This document shows positions 50,963 through 59,590 of a stretch of DNA of 64,000 nucleotides, piece by piece (the stretch's first letter is position 1; each line of letters begins with the position of its first letter). Below the pieces are notes generated by a model that ran no database searches, was not told where the DNA came from, and worked only from the letters and a program-made list of their open reading frames with translations. This DNA comes from Bacteroidetes bacterium UBA7674 (GTDB lineage: Bacteria > Bacteroidota > Bacteroidia > Chitinophagales > Chitinophagaceae). Made by a program: the position numbers and the translations under genes. Location of the stretch: positions 256,197-320,196 of the forward strand of contig DLHG01000015.1 in NCBI GenBank assembly GCA_002483105.1, in the 5' to 3' direction.

Positions 50963-51000
50963 CAGTTGGCAGTACCAGTTGGCAATTTTCGGTTTGCAGT
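50935..51000. repeat. Intergenic gtgaacagttaac-type repeat at the folC end
   Basis: Low-complexity run of gaacagtgaacagttaacag-like units that begins inside the folC coding region; the 12-base part cagttaacagtt recurs at 63682-63693. Confidence 0.7.
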
Positions 51001-51009
51001 GGGTGTTAG

Positions 51010-51786
51010 CTATAGAGAATAATTTCCTTCAAATACAAATTCAGCAGGGCCTGTTAATATCACATCCTTGGCTGAGTAAGCAGCGTCTTTTGTGAATGAC
51101 ACATTCAGCATACCGCCGGGTGTTTCTATATCCGTGCTAAAATTTCCTGTTTCGTTACATACTGAAGCAATCGCCGCAGCTGTAACTCCCGTTCCGCAAC
51201 TATACGTTTCATCCTCCACCCCACGTTCATAAGTACGGACAAATATTCCGTCAGCTAACTTTTCTACGAAATTTACATTGATGCCTTTCGGCTCAAATTC
51301 CTGTTGATGGCGTATGGCACGCCCTCTGCCGAAAACATCCTCACGTTTCACATCATTCGTCCAAAGCACATAGTGCGGTGAGCCTGTGTTGAGGATGCAA
51401 TGCTCCTGGTGCACCTGTATATCTTGTACATCAACCATATGCAGGCTGATAGTAGCGTCATCATTTATAGTCGCCACATGTCCACCATCTATAGCTACGA
51501 AGGACGCCTTATTTTCAATGATACCGAGGCGCTTTGCAAAGGCTGTGATACACCTGCCGCCATTGCCACACATAGTGCTTTCAGAGCCATCAGAATTATA
51601 ATATACCATGCGGAAGTCGTAGCCCTGTTCCTTTTCCAGTAACATAAGCCCGTCAGCTCCTATGCCGAAACGCCTGTCGCATAAAGCAGCTATCTGCTTT
51701 GTATGGAGCACAATACTTTTATCCCTGTTGTCTATCAGGATAAAATCATTGCCCGTTCCCTGGTATTTATAAAAATGAATGTTCAT
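51010..51786 (-). CDS. dapF: Diaminopimelate epimerase
   Basis: Converts L,L- to meso-diaminopimelate, needed for peptidoglycan and lysine; cytosolic, 258 residues. The two catalytic cysteines are in MCGNGGRC and SCGTGVTA, and the opening YQGTGNDFILID is the family start. Two-fold alpha/beta halves are visible. The ATG overlaps the stop of the GWxTD gene by four bases (ATGA), so the two are coupled. It is consistent with the mpl gene in this window, since both imply meso-DAP cell walls. Confidence 0.94.
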   Translation of the reverse strand: MNIHFYKYQGTGNDFILIDNRDKSIVLHTKQIAALCDRRFGIGADGLMLLEKEQGYDFRMVYYNSDGSESTMCGNGGRCITAFAKRLGIIENKASFVAIDGGHVATINDDATISLHMVDVQDIQVHQEHCILNTGSPHYVLWTNDVKREDVFGRGRAIRHQQEFEPKGINVNFVEKLADGIFVRTYERGVEDETYSCGTGVTAAAIASVCNETGNFSTDIETPGGMLNVSFTKDAAYSAKDVILTGPAEFVFEGNYSL

Positions 51787-53255
51787 CGGTTCCTCAAATA
51801 TAGTTCAGCCTGCGATTCTCTCATACCCGTCTTTCCGTTAGGATATAAGGTCAAACGCCAGTTCTGGTTTTTCACTTCAGTAGTTACAGTAGTATGCAAC
51901 AATTTGTAGTCGTTCACCATATTGCCCGGCCTGTAGAACAGGAACACACCGTCCTGTCCCTGCGTCTTCACACTGAAATACTGCCATATCTCATAAGGTA
52001 ATGCACCTTCTTCTGATTCCACTATTACCCTTTCATTAGGTTTACCGTATTTAAGATAGACATATCCCCTGTCACTTTCGTATGCCGGACCTATACCACC
52101 TGCAAACATCTTGTTTACTTCACGTACTTTATCAGCATATGCTTCCCATTCTTTATCCGGTTTACTAGTATTCCTGTTCAGGAAAAAATTGTAAATAAAA
52201 TACCGGCTATACATATCATCCGGCCTGCTGATAAACCCATTGATATTCTGTGTTTCCGAGGCGTCTGCTATCGGTAAGAGCATTTTCAATATAGCCTTTA
52301 CCTGTTCCGGCTTATATTTGGCGATAAATGTTTTGCTGATATCGAATGTAGCCAAGTCCTTCTGCGCGATGGTATCGGTCACTTTCGTTGCAAGGCTGTC
52401 CGTAATTTTTTCCAATATTTCTTTATTGGCTACCCGCTGAAAAAACACTGCCGAGTTGGCTACCTTTTTATTCTTACCATCATATACTGAAGCATTCAGG
52501 TAATAATTGCCCGAAGCCAGGCCCTGTATAGGGAAAGAACCATAGACAGGTACTATATGTCCCGCCTTTATTGTATCTGTTCTGATGAACCTGACAAGTG
52601 CATTCTCATTGAGCTTCTTCGAGATAAAAACTTTCATCACAAAGAACTCTTCCTTGGGCAACTTGTCCAGTCCATATACTTCAAAGTAGTAATTCAGCGC
52701 ATTCCTGAAATCATCGAGGAAAGGAACACTCAGCGGAATGTGCTGCATCCCGTTGCGCTGAAACGGGCTCTCAACTTTTGAACGATAAGCCGTATCAAGC
52801 AGTTGCAGCCCACTCATAAAAGCAGACTCCTGCACAGCAACAGTAAAAGTATCAGTAAAAGAAAATTTATTAGCGGGCTTTAGCAGGTCAGTACAGGTGA
52901 GCTGCAATTTTACTTTACCGTTGCTCAGCCTGTATCGGCGTATGTTCAGTATTGTCTGCCTGATAGCGACCTCCCTACTTACAGCTGCGGGTGTCTCCAC
53001 CAGGAAGTTGTCTTGTAAAAAAACACCTGTATCGTTACTGAGCGTGACCTCCACCTGTATGTTTGCCGACCAGCTGTTCAGCGTATTTTGAAAACTCACG
53101 GTAGAGGCATCTATCTCCCAATAGAGTTCTGTATAGGGAGATAGCACATCACCCTCGGGTGCATGAAAGAGTTTATGGCCTACCAATACTGATAAGGCTT
53201 GCACTTTAAATGAGACTATTAATAACAGAAAGCTGATAGCTGCTCTCAACTTCAT
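51783..53255 (-). CDS. GWxTD-domain-like exported protein
   Basis: A 490-residue periplasmic or cell-surface protein with signal peptide MKLRAAISFLLLIVSFKVQA. The C-terminal part (about 350-490) matches the GWxTD domain that is common in Bacteroidota: KEWEAYADKVREVNKMFAGGIG, then YESDRGYVYLKYGKPNERV and the later YEIWQYFSV. The motif itself is degenerate: the Trp is replaced and the run reads AYESDRG instead of GWxTDRG. The N-terminal half is beta-rich without a known domain. The family role is unknown. It overlaps dapF by four bases and precedes it. Confidence 0.8.
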   Translation of the reverse strand: MKLRAAISFLLLIVSFKVQALSVLVGHKLFHAPEGDVLSPYTELYWEIDASTVSFQNTLNSWSANIQVEVTLSNDTGVFLQDNFLVETPAAVSREVAIRQTILNIRRYRLSNGKVKLQLTCTDLLKPANKFSFTDTFTVAVQESAFMSGLQLLDTAYRSKVESPFQRNGMQHIPLSVPFLDDFRNALNYYFEVYGLDKLPKEEFFVMKVFISKKLNENALVRFIRTDTIKAGHIVPVYGSFPIQGLASGNYYLNASVYDGKNKKVANSAVFFQRVANKEILEKITDSLATKVTDTIAQKDLATFDISKTFIAKYKPEQVKAILKMLLPIADASETQNINGFISRPDDMYSRYFIYNFFLNRNTSKPDKEWEAYADKVREVNKMFAGGIGPAYESDRGYVYLKYGKPNERVIVESEEGALPYEIWQYFSVKTQGQDGVFLFYRPGNMVNDYKLLHTTVTTEVKNQNWRLTLYPNGKTGMRESQAELYLRNR

Positions 53256-53293
53256 TTTTACTTATTTGCTGCAAATTACTTTATTTGCACTGT

Positions 53294-53920
53294 ATGTCTG
53301 TCATTGTCAGTTCGTTTATGCCTTTTCCAAGTATTGCCTGGTGGATAGCCGCTGTAAAAAGCGACACCATCATACTTGATAAAGCGGAACATTTTGAAAA
53401 AATGTCATACCGAAATAAATATTATATCACGGGAGCCAACGGGCCTATTACGCTCAGCATACCGCTGGCTGATGGCAGGGAACAGCGCAAAGCAATGAAA
53501 GACGTGGAGATATGCAACAGGGAAAGATGGCAGGTACAGCACTGGCGTACGCTTGTATCTGTATATAAGCGCTCTCCTTATTTTGAACATTACGAGCCGG
53601 GCTTAGAGAAAATATTTCATACACCTTATACACTCCTTTCAGAATTTAACCTGGCGAGTATTGAATGGCTGAAGACGCAATTGAAACTAAAGACTGACAT
53701 CTCTTTTGCCGATGCATACCTGAAGGAATACGAAAATGCTACCGACCTGCGCAATTTGAAACGCAGTAAAGACACTAATCGAGACTACCCGGTGTACTAC
53801 CAGCTCTTTGAAGAGCGACACGGCTTTGTACCTAATCTTAGTTTGTTGGATCTGTTATTTTCAGAGGGGCCGATGACTATGGAATTGTTGGCTCAACATA
53901 TTCCCCCTTTAGGGGGTTAG
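53294..53920 (+). CDS. WbqC-family protein
   Basis: A 208-residue cytosolic protein of the WbqC family, members of which are found in O-antigen and polysaccharide loci; the biochemical role is not settled. Family features: SFMPFPSIAWW near the start, EHFEKMSYRNKYYI, then WRTLVSVYKRSPYFEHYEPGLE and the late SFADAYLKEYE. ATG at 53294 is preferred; a TTG three codons upstream overlaps a TTTATTTG element. The last six residues (IPPLGG) and the TAG stop are encoded by the 27-base repeat, so the original C-terminus was probably different. Confidence 0.85.
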   Translation: MSVIVSSFMPFPSIAWWIAAVKSDTIILDKAEHFEKMSYRNKYYITGANGPITLSIPLADGREQRKAMKDVEICNRERWQVQHWRTLVSVYKRSPYFEHYEPGLEKIFHTPYTLLSEFNLASIEWLKTQLKLKTDISFADAYLKEYENATDLRNLKRSKDTNRDYPVYYQLFEERHGFVPNLSLLDLLFSEGPMTMELLAQHIPPLGG

Positions 53921-53928
53921 GGGGCTTA
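53902..53928 (-). repeat. 27-base stop-codon-abutting repeat, copy 2
   Basis: Inverted identical copy of the element at 17834-17860. On the minus strand it starts on the TAA stop of the glycosyltransferase gene; on the plus strand it supplies the end and TAG stop of the WbqC gene. Confidence 0.85.
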
Positions 53929-54627
53929 GAAGTTACGCATCTTCCACACACCCTTCATGGCTTCCTGCACTATACCGGAGCTCATTTTAGAAACACCTTC
54001 CCTGCGGTCAACGAAAGTGATTGGCACTTCTTTTATTTTGAAGCCCTTCTTCCATGCCCTGTATTTCATTTCTATCTGGAAAGCATAGCCTATGAATTGT
54101 ATCTCATCAAGCGGCAGAGCGGAGAGTACTTTATTAGTATAGCAGATAAAACCTGCAGTAGGGTCTTTCACCGGCATCCATGTAATGATGCGTGTATAGA
54201 GTGCGCCACCTTTAGAAATAAATATCCTGTCCCAGGGCCAGTTCACAACACTACCACCTTTTACATAACGGGAGCCCACTGCCACATCTGCGCCCTTGGT
54301 GCAAGCTTCGTGCAAACGCAACAGGTCATCAGGATTGTGAGAGAAATCAGCATCCATCTCAAAGATGTATTGGTAATTCCTTTCCAGCGCCCATTTAAAG
54401 CCTGCTATGTATGCGGTACCTAAACCCAGCTTGCCACTCCTTTCCAGGAGATGAAGCCTGCCGTTGAATTCACTCTGAAGAGATCTGACGATAGCTGCTG
54501 TACCATCAGGAGAACCATCATCTACTATCAGCATATGAAAATCACCTGCAAGAGACATCACCTTGCGGACGATCTTCTCTGCATTCTCTTTTTCGTTATA
54601 AGTAGGTGTGATTACAAGCTTGTCCAA
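53926..54627 (-). CDS. Polyprenol-phosphate mannosyltransferase-like (DPM1) glycosyltransferase
   Basis: GT-A family 2 glycosyltransferase of 233 residues that moves a sugar from a nucleotide donor to a polyprenyl phosphate (family knowledge; which sugar is not known). Motifs ITPTYNEKEN, IVDDGSPDGTA and FEMDADFSHNPDDL (catalytic and metal residues) are intact, as is the late RREGVSKMSSG. No C-terminal membrane helices, as in short-form DPM1. The start is TTG: a stop lies two codons upstream and the next Met (residue 24) would remove the first strand. It converges on the WbqC gene. Confidence 0.9.
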   Translation of the reverse strand: MDKLVITPTYNEKENAEKIVRKVMSLAGDFHMLIVDDGSPDGTAAIVRSLQSEFNGRLHLLERSGKLGLGTAYIAGFKWALERNYQYIFEMDADFSHNPDDLLRLHEACTKGADVAVGSRYVKGGSVVNWPWDRIFISKGGALYTRIITWMPVKDPTAGFICYTNKVLSALPLDEIQFIGYAFQIEMKYRAWKKGFKIKEVPITFVDRREGVSKMSSGIVQEAMKGVWKMRNF

Positions 54628-54685
54628 ACAACTCTATTAAACCGCCAAAATAATAAATAATCTATAACAATCTGATAAATAATAG

Positions 54686-55471
54686 CTATGACTTCTTTCC
54701 TAAACCTGCCAGCTTCATCCGCGTATATATTTCCGTTAACTTCTGCTTGGTATGCAGGGCAAAATCTGCCTGCATCATCCAATCATAATATTGCGGCTCT
54801 GCAGTAAAAACTTCTTCCACCTTTCTGCCTTTGTTCTTACCAAAGTTAAAGACGGGATGGCCGTCTTTGAGCACTATCCTGCGAGCGAAATCGACATATT
54901 GGTCCTGGTTAGTGAAATCGTTCAGCGTCTTTACGTCTTTGCTCAACTCTTCATACCTGTCCAACTGCGCTTCCAGTACATCTATCGTTGCCAGTATATC
55001 TGCCTCAGCACTATGTGCATTCTCCAGTGGTTTATTACAGTAAAAGGCATAAGCCGCGGTTAAAGAACGGCTTTCCATTTTAAAGAATATCTGCTGCACA
55101 TCTATCATAGCCCTGTCAGTAAAATCCACATCTATTCCTACGCGCAAAAATTCTTCAGCCAATAATGGCAAGTCGAACTTGGCGGAATTATAGCCGCCCA
55201 TATCACAACCCTTCATCCAGTCATATACCTCGTGTGCTATCAATTTGAATAGTGGCGCGTCCTTTATGTCTTCATCTGTAATACCATGTATATCACTAGA
55301 CGACTTTGGGATGGGAATTCCCGGGTTTACACGCTTCACATATTTTTCACGGGTGCCGTTTGGGAGTATTTTTACCAAAGCCAATTCTATTATACGGTCT
55401 TTGGCAGGATCTGTTCCTGTGGTCTCTAAGTCAAAGAATACTATCGGCCTCTTCAATTGCAACTGCGCCAT
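54686..55471 (-). CDS. DEDDh 3'-5' exonuclease with ExoX-like tail
   Basis: Nuclease of 261 residues with the DnaQ-like exonuclease fold. The four acidic motifs are FDLETTG, HGITDED, YNSAKFDL and HSAEADI, with the final His in the last of these. A C-terminal region (about 210-250) reads VFNFGKNKGRKVEEVFT and PQYYDWMMQADF, as in exonuclease X-like tails. It is not an obvious polymerase epsilon subunit, so a repair or RNA-processing role is possible. ATG start. It is 17 bases downstream of mpl on the same strand. Confidence 0.88.
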   Translation of the reverse strand: MAQLQLKRPIVFFDLETTGTDPAKDRIIELALVKILPNGTREKYVKRVNPGIPIPKSSSDIHGITDEDIKDAPLFKLIAHEVYDWMKGCDMGGYNSAKFDLPLLAEEFLRVGIDVDFTDRAMIDVQQIFFKMESRSLTAAYAFYCNKPLENAHSAEADILATIDVLEAQLDRYEELSKDVKTLNDFTNQDQYVDFARRIVLKDGHPVFNFGKNKGRKVEEVFTAEPQYYDWMMQADFALHTKQKLTEIYTRMKLAGLGKKS

Positions 55472-55488
55472 TCTGTGGAGTATGTTTA

Positions 55489-56853
55489 TTAGTTTGTGTG
55501 CGAACTTACGCTATTCCAGTCAATACCATCGAAAGTGCCTGAGCTCATAAGCAGGAGGCAAACAGGCCTTTCTGCTTTATTTAACAAATCTTTCACTACT
55601 TGCTCCAGCTTTGCTTTTTCATCAATAACTGAAACGTCATCACGTTTAAAATATTGCTGTACAGTATCAGTTTTAAGAGAAGGTAAACCTTTCAGCGAAA
55701 GTGCATGATGGCTGAAATAAACTATTGCTTTATCTGCAGCATCCATGCTATGCGCATACTCGCTCAGGAATTGTTCATTGAGGCTGCTGTATGTATGCAG
55801 CTCGAAACAAGCAATGACTTCCCTGTCAGGATAGGCTTCTTTCACTGCATCGAGTGTTGCTTTTAGTTTAGACGGTGCGTGCGCGAAGTCACGATAGAAA
55901 ACTGCCTTGTCATCTTCCTTAATTTTCTCCAGTCTTTTTGCCGCACCTGAGAAAGTGGCGATTGCTTTATAGCAATCTGCTTTAGCAATACCCAGCTCTT
56001 CACATACGGCAACAGCTGCCTGCATATTCAGCAAATTATGTCTGCCAAAAACAGACACCTGTACAGGGCCGTTCTCGGTATTTACTATTGCTTCGCCATT
56101 TACATAATCGAACGATGGCATATTATATGCAGTAGCGCGTAAGTGGCCGCCAGCCTTACTTACCACCGAGACTACTTCTTCGTCTATGTTGTTGTAAAAC
56201 ACCGGCACTCCTGCTTCTATACCTTGCAGGTATTGCTCAAACTGGCTACGGTAATTCTCATAAGTAGGGAATACATTTATGTGATCCCAGGCTATGCCAC
56301 TCAGTACCGTAATGTGCGGATGGTAGAAAAATATCTTTGGTCGCTTTTCAATTACAGAAGCAGGATACTCATCACCTTCCAGTACAATTATCGGCGCATC
56401 ACTTAGCTGTACTGACTGGTCGAAACCTGCCACCTTTGCGCCAACAAGATAGTCGAAATTCACCCCCTCATGCTTCAGTATATGCATGATCATAGAGGTG
56501 ATGGTCGTCTTTCCATGGCTGCCTGCCACTACTACCCTTTTTTTGTCTTTGCATACTTCGTATACATATTCAGGGAAAGAGAAAATAGGGATGTTCAGCT
56601 TTTGCGCTGCCAGCAGTTCGGGGTTATCACCTTTGGCGTGCATACCCAGTACCACTGCATCCAGTTTATCGGTAATACGCTCCGGGAACCAGCCGAAAGA
56701 CTCTGGTAATATACCTGCTGCCGCCAGGTTGCTCTTGGCGGGGTCGTTTATCTCATCATCGCTACCTGTTACTATATTTCCCTGCCTGTGCAGTGCCAAA
56801 GCCAGTTGGTGCATTACTGCTCCCCCTATGGCTATGAAATGTATATGTTTCAT
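55489..56853 (-). CDS. mpl: Murein peptide ligase Mpl
   Basis: Recycling enzyme that links the cell-wall tripeptide L-Ala-gamma-D-Glu-meso-DAP to UDP-N-acetylmuramate, 454 residues. Opening HFIAIGGAVMHQLA (nucleotide-sugar binding), ATP loop VAGSHGKTTITSM, EGDEYPAS and the later DFAHAPSKL and FELHTYSS are Mur-ligase and Mpl features. It differs from MurC by this tripeptide-specific set. ATG start, 20 bases behind a consensus promoter element. It heads a small unit with the exonuclease. Confidence 0.92.
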   Translation of the reverse strand: MKHIHFIAIGGAVMHQLALALHRQGNIVTGSDDEINDPAKSNLAAAGILPESFGWFPERITDKLDAVVLGMHAKGDNPELLAAQKLNIPIFSFPEYVYEVCKDKKRVVVAGSHGKTTITSMIMHILKHEGVNFDYLVGAKVAGFDQSVQLSDAPIIVLEGDEYPASVIEKRPKIFFYHPHITVLSGIAWDHINVFPTYENYRSQFEQYLQGIEAGVPVFYNNIDEEVVSVVSKAGGHLRATAYNMPSFDYVNGEAIVNTENGPVQVSVFGRHNLLNMQAAVAVCEELGIAKADCYKAIATFSGAAKRLEKIKEDDKAVFYRDFAHAPSKLKATLDAVKEAYPDREVIACFELHTYSSLNEQFLSEYAHSMDAADKAIVYFSHHALSLKGLPSLKTDTVQQYFKRDDVSVIDEKAKLEQVVKDLLNKAERPVCLLLMSSGTFDGIDWNSVSSHTN

Positions 56854-56873
56854 GAAAAAGCCGTATATTTGTA

Positions 56874-56881
56874 CAAAAGTA
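56874..56881 (-). promoter_or_regulatory. -7 promoter element (TACTTTTG) for mpl
   Basis: Exact TAnnTTTG match on the minus strand, 20 bases before the mpl ATG. Confidence 0.65.
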
Positions 56882-56918
56882 ACAGAGCTTTTTAGTTTTT
56901 AATCAGATCACAGTTTTT

Positions 56919-57053
56919 ATGCAAATGTTTTCATCCCTTCGCCGCATAGTACCTGTAGTAGCTATCATAGTGTTAGCACTTGCAGCGTCTTGTACCCCTG
57001 CTAAGAAATATGGCTGCCCTACAGGACTGAGCCTATCTTCTTCAATCAGATAA
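56919..57053 (+). CDS. Small lipoprotein, 44 aa
   Basis: Short gene in the gap between mpl and the barrel protein gene. ATG at 56919 opens MQMFSSLRRIVPVVAIIVLA, then LAASC as a lipobox with Cys25, and TPAKKYGCPTGL, ending after 44 residues. Tiny lipoproteins with an AKKYGCP-like segment just after the lipobox occur widely in Bacteroidota, from memory. Mature length is only 20 residues, with a second Cys. A terminator follows directly, which supports a stand-alone gene. Confidence 0.7.
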   Translation: MQMFSSLRRIVPVVAIIVLALAASCTPAKKYGCPTGLSLSSSIR

Positions 57054-57076
57054 TATAATTATATACCATACTTACA

Positions 57077-57110
57077 GGTTGGCAGCGTTTGCCAGCCTTT
57101 ATTTGTTTTT
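57077..57110 (+). terminator. Rho-independent terminator
   Basis: Stem ggttggca / tgccagcc (one G-T pair) with a five-base loop and a T-rich tail to 57110, just after the small lipoprotein gene. Confidence 0.75.
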
Positions 57111-57116
57111 AACACA

Positions 57117-57140
57117 AAAGGTAGCCCATGGGCTACCTTT
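57117..57140. terminator. Perfect 24-base palindrome, possible minus-strand terminator
   Basis: aaaggtagccca and its exact complement, back to back with no loop. It lies just downstream of the barrel gene on the minus strand and may form a terminator with the plus-strand one at 57077, though its minus-strand tail is only moderately T-rich. Confidence 0.5.
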
Positions 57141-57162
57141 AATATTTAGTTAATATCGCGCT

Positions 57163-57801
57163 CTACAAGAAACTAAATCCTGCATGTATCTGAATGGTAT
57201 TTTGTTGCCAGGCACCAGAGGTGCTGGTATTGTTCACGTCCGAAAGGCCGAAAACATAGCGCGCACCTACCACCACCTTCACAGGAAGTTTTGCCTCAAG
57301 GCCAACTACACCGCAAAAGCTACCATCTTTGAACAGCTGTTTGGAATCCTGCACCAGATCATCCACATCACGGACACTTACTATACCGGCATATTGAGGG
57401 CCTGCCTGTACCCACACCATAGGTAGTACCTTGTATTGCAGCAATACAGGAATATTGATGTACCCTACGTTGAACCTTGATTTCTTTGCAGGATTCGCTG
57501 TAGGTTTGAAATCTACCTTAGCATCATAATTGTCGTAAAAGGATTGGCCGCTGGTGGTATACTTGGTCTGGCTGAAGAACCCTTCCACCTGCACACCGAA
57601 TTTCTTAAAACGCAGTCCGGTAAAAATTCCTGCCAGGTAGTTGGCCTTATATCCGCCCTCCCAATCATCGCCATTGAGTTGAGCAAAATTCGCCCCTACC
57701 TTTATTCCCAGGTCAATGTTTGGTTTCGGAGGTAACTGTGCGCTTGCCATTGTCGGCATCAGAAGGGCTATTAAGCCTGCTATTAGTAAATTCTTTTTCA
57801 T
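57163..57801 (-). CDS. Outer-membrane beta-barrel protein, PorT-like
   Basis: A 212-residue protein with a signal peptide (MKKNLLIAGLIALLMPTMASAQ) and a small barrel of alternating hydrophobic residues ending with an aromatic strand (TIQIHAGFSFL). The pattern IDLGIKVGANFAQLNGDDW ... YLAGIFTGLRFKKFGVQVEGFF matches the opa-like/PorT families of eight-stranded barrels common in Bacteroidota. These bind ligands or help secretion; the true role is unknown. ATG at 57801 gives a proper signal peptide and lies 21 bases behind a consensus promoter element; an upstream GTG-type start would cross it. Confidence 0.83.
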   Translation of the reverse strand: MKKNLLIAGLIALLMPTMASAQLPPKPNIDLGIKVGANFAQLNGDDWEGGYKANYLAGIFTGLRFKKFGVQVEGFFSQTKYTTSGQSFYDNYDAKVDFKPTANPAKKSRFNVGYINIPVLLQYKVLPMVWVQAGPQYAGIVSVRDVDDLVQDSKQLFKDGSFCGVVGLEAKLPVKVVVGARYVFGLSDVNNTSTSGAWQQNTIQIHAGFSFL

Positions 57802-57822
57802 AGATATTCTTTTATCCCGTGT

Positions 57823-57830
57823 CAAATGTA
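57823..57830 (-). promoter_or_regulatory. -7 promoter element (TACATTTG) for the barrel gene
   Basis: Exact TAnnTTTG match on the minus strand, 21 bases before the ATG at 57801. Confidence 0.65.
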
Positions 57831-57861
57831 CCAAAGGGGATAAAAAAAGCGTGCCTTTAGC

Positions 57862-59502
57862 TCATCTATTATTTTCTATGATGAGAAACGAGGGATCAAA
57901 TGGCCTGGTGGCATCTTTGAGCATATCCAGGTAAGCCGGGCCATACTGTAGATAGTAAGCTGTAAAATTCTCTATGCGCTCCTGTAGCCCGTTAGACGGG
58001 AACAGGGTGTTTTTCAACTTGCTGATCTTCGATAGATGCTCCTGCATTTTCTTTTTCTCGGCACGCAACATTTTTTTCTCCAGTACCTGTAGCTGGTATC
58101 TCATCTTGGTGAGTGCTGCTTCGGCAGATGCACGGAGTGTTGGGTCAACATTTGTGGCTTTCACCTTTAGCTGTGCTAAGATATCCTCTATGCCTTTTGC
58201 TTCATTTTCCGTTTGCCAATCATCTGTACTGTGCTTTGTCACATAATTTTTGATAAGTTCCAATTCTTTAGAGAAAATATCAGCAATGCTTAGGTTTAGT
58301 TGCTCACGTTTTTTTGTCTCTGCACTATTTATCCATAAGGCAGATTGCCTTAGTTGTATAGCAGGGTAGAATACTTTGTAGTGCGTAAACAATGCTTTCA
58401 GTTGCAACCAGTACGCCACTTCTGCACCGCCACCTATAAAGGCCACGTTCGGTAAAATAGTTTCCTGGAAGAGGCCACGCAGTATTACGTTTGGACTAAA
58501 CACTTCAGGAGTATTGTCTATTGCTTTTAGTAATTCCTGTTCTGTAAAGCTGATGTCTGTGTTCAGCACTACCCACTTGTCGCCTTTCTTTTCTATGCGC
58601 TCTCTTGTATTGTCAGCGAGGTAAAAGAGATTAATAGGTCGCGGATATGCCTGCGACTTATAATGCGCTTCCAGCTTTTCAGCTTCGGCTGACACGATGC
58701 CATATGCGGTATGGTTCAACACATCATCTTTCATTACCTGTGCAAAGGTTGATTTCAACTTTCTATCGTCAGGGTCTATCACTATCAGACCGAACCTACC
58801 AAAGAGTTCATTCACCAAATACTGTGTACCACTTGCGATAGTGTCGTGGTGCAGGTATGCTTTGGTAATGATATTTTTCAGTTCATCATAATGCTCACCG
58901 GGAGGGCCCATCATGCGGAAGAGCTCATCCAGTATGGGCTCTATGCCTGTAGGTTTCATTCTGCCTACCGCACCACTCTGCCCTGCTCCGTCCCACACAA
59001 ATTTCCGGTCTTCGTAGCGGAACGTGCCCAGTTCGTCGAGGTCGTTGTCCTCACTGCCCATATAGTACACAGGTACAAAGTTCTTATCGGGGAACTCGCC
59101 TTTTAACTCTTCTGCGAGCTTGATAGCATGAATGATCTTGTAGATAAAATAGAGGTAGCCTGTAAGTAAGTTGGGCTGGTGCGCTGTGCAAACGGTGTAG
59201 GTACTTTCTTGCGCGAGCAAAGCGAGATTATGCGCTACTTGCTCATGCTGGGTGAGATGTTCGTATTGGGAGTGTAGTACTTCGGTAAGTATCTTCCTGT
59301 TGACCGGAAAATGCCCTCTTTGCTGTACTGCCTCTAGCAGGCCTTTTTTGTTTGGGCTGAAATGGTAGAATGGTTTCAGTTCACTTTCTTCTGCCAGGTA
59401 ATCGGTCACCAGCTTTGAGAAATAGCCGGTGTCTTTATATGGCAAATATGTACAGGCAGGTTCCAAACAGAAAATTTTAGATAGCGAAGATAAAACTCCC
59501 AT
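57862..59502 (-). CDS. bshC: Bacillithiol biosynthesis cysteine-adding enzyme BshC
   Basis: Last step of bacillithiol synthesis: joins cysteine to glucosaminyl-malate, giving the thiol that replaces glutathione in Bacteroidota and Firmicutes. A 546-residue protein with a Rossmann-like core. CTAHQPNLLTGYLYFIYK resembles a HIGH-like segment, and VPVYYMGSEDNDLDEL is a family signature. The long C-terminal coiled coil (EAALTKMRYQLQVLEKKMLRAEKKKM) is typical. It starts with ATG and is divergent from radC across 88 bases. The companion genes bshA and bshB are not in this window. Confidence 0.9.
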   Translation of the reverse strand: MGVLSSLSKIFCLEPACTYLPYKDTGYFSKLVTDYLAEESELKPFYHFSPNKKGLLEAVQQRGHFPVNRKILTEVLHSQYEHLTQHEQVAHNLALLAQESTYTVCTAHQPNLLTGYLYFIYKIIHAIKLAEELKGEFPDKNFVPVYYMGSEDNDLDELGTFRYEDRKFVWDGAGQSGAVGRMKPTGIEPILDELFRMMGPPGEHYDELKNIITKAYLHHDTIASGTQYLVNELFGRFGLIVIDPDDRKLKSTFAQVMKDDVLNHTAYGIVSAEAEKLEAHYKSQAYPRPINLFYLADNTRERIEKKGDKWVVLNTDISFTEQELLKAIDNTPEVFSPNVILRGLFQETILPNVAFIGGGAEVAYWLQLKALFTHYKVFYPAIQLRQSALWINSAETKKREQLNLSIADIFSKELELIKNYVTKHSTDDWQTENEAKGIEDILAQLKVKATNVDPTLRASAEAALTKMRYQLQVLEKKMLRAEKKKMQEHLSKISKLKNTLFPSNGLQERIENFTAYYLQYGPAYLDMLKDATRPFDPSFLIIENNR

Positions 59503-59590
59503 GCGATAAAGGGATTATGCCATAATAGGGTAAATCAATTAATCCACATTTCTCATGCTTTTCGCGCGAGGGTAAATAATTTTATCCTTA

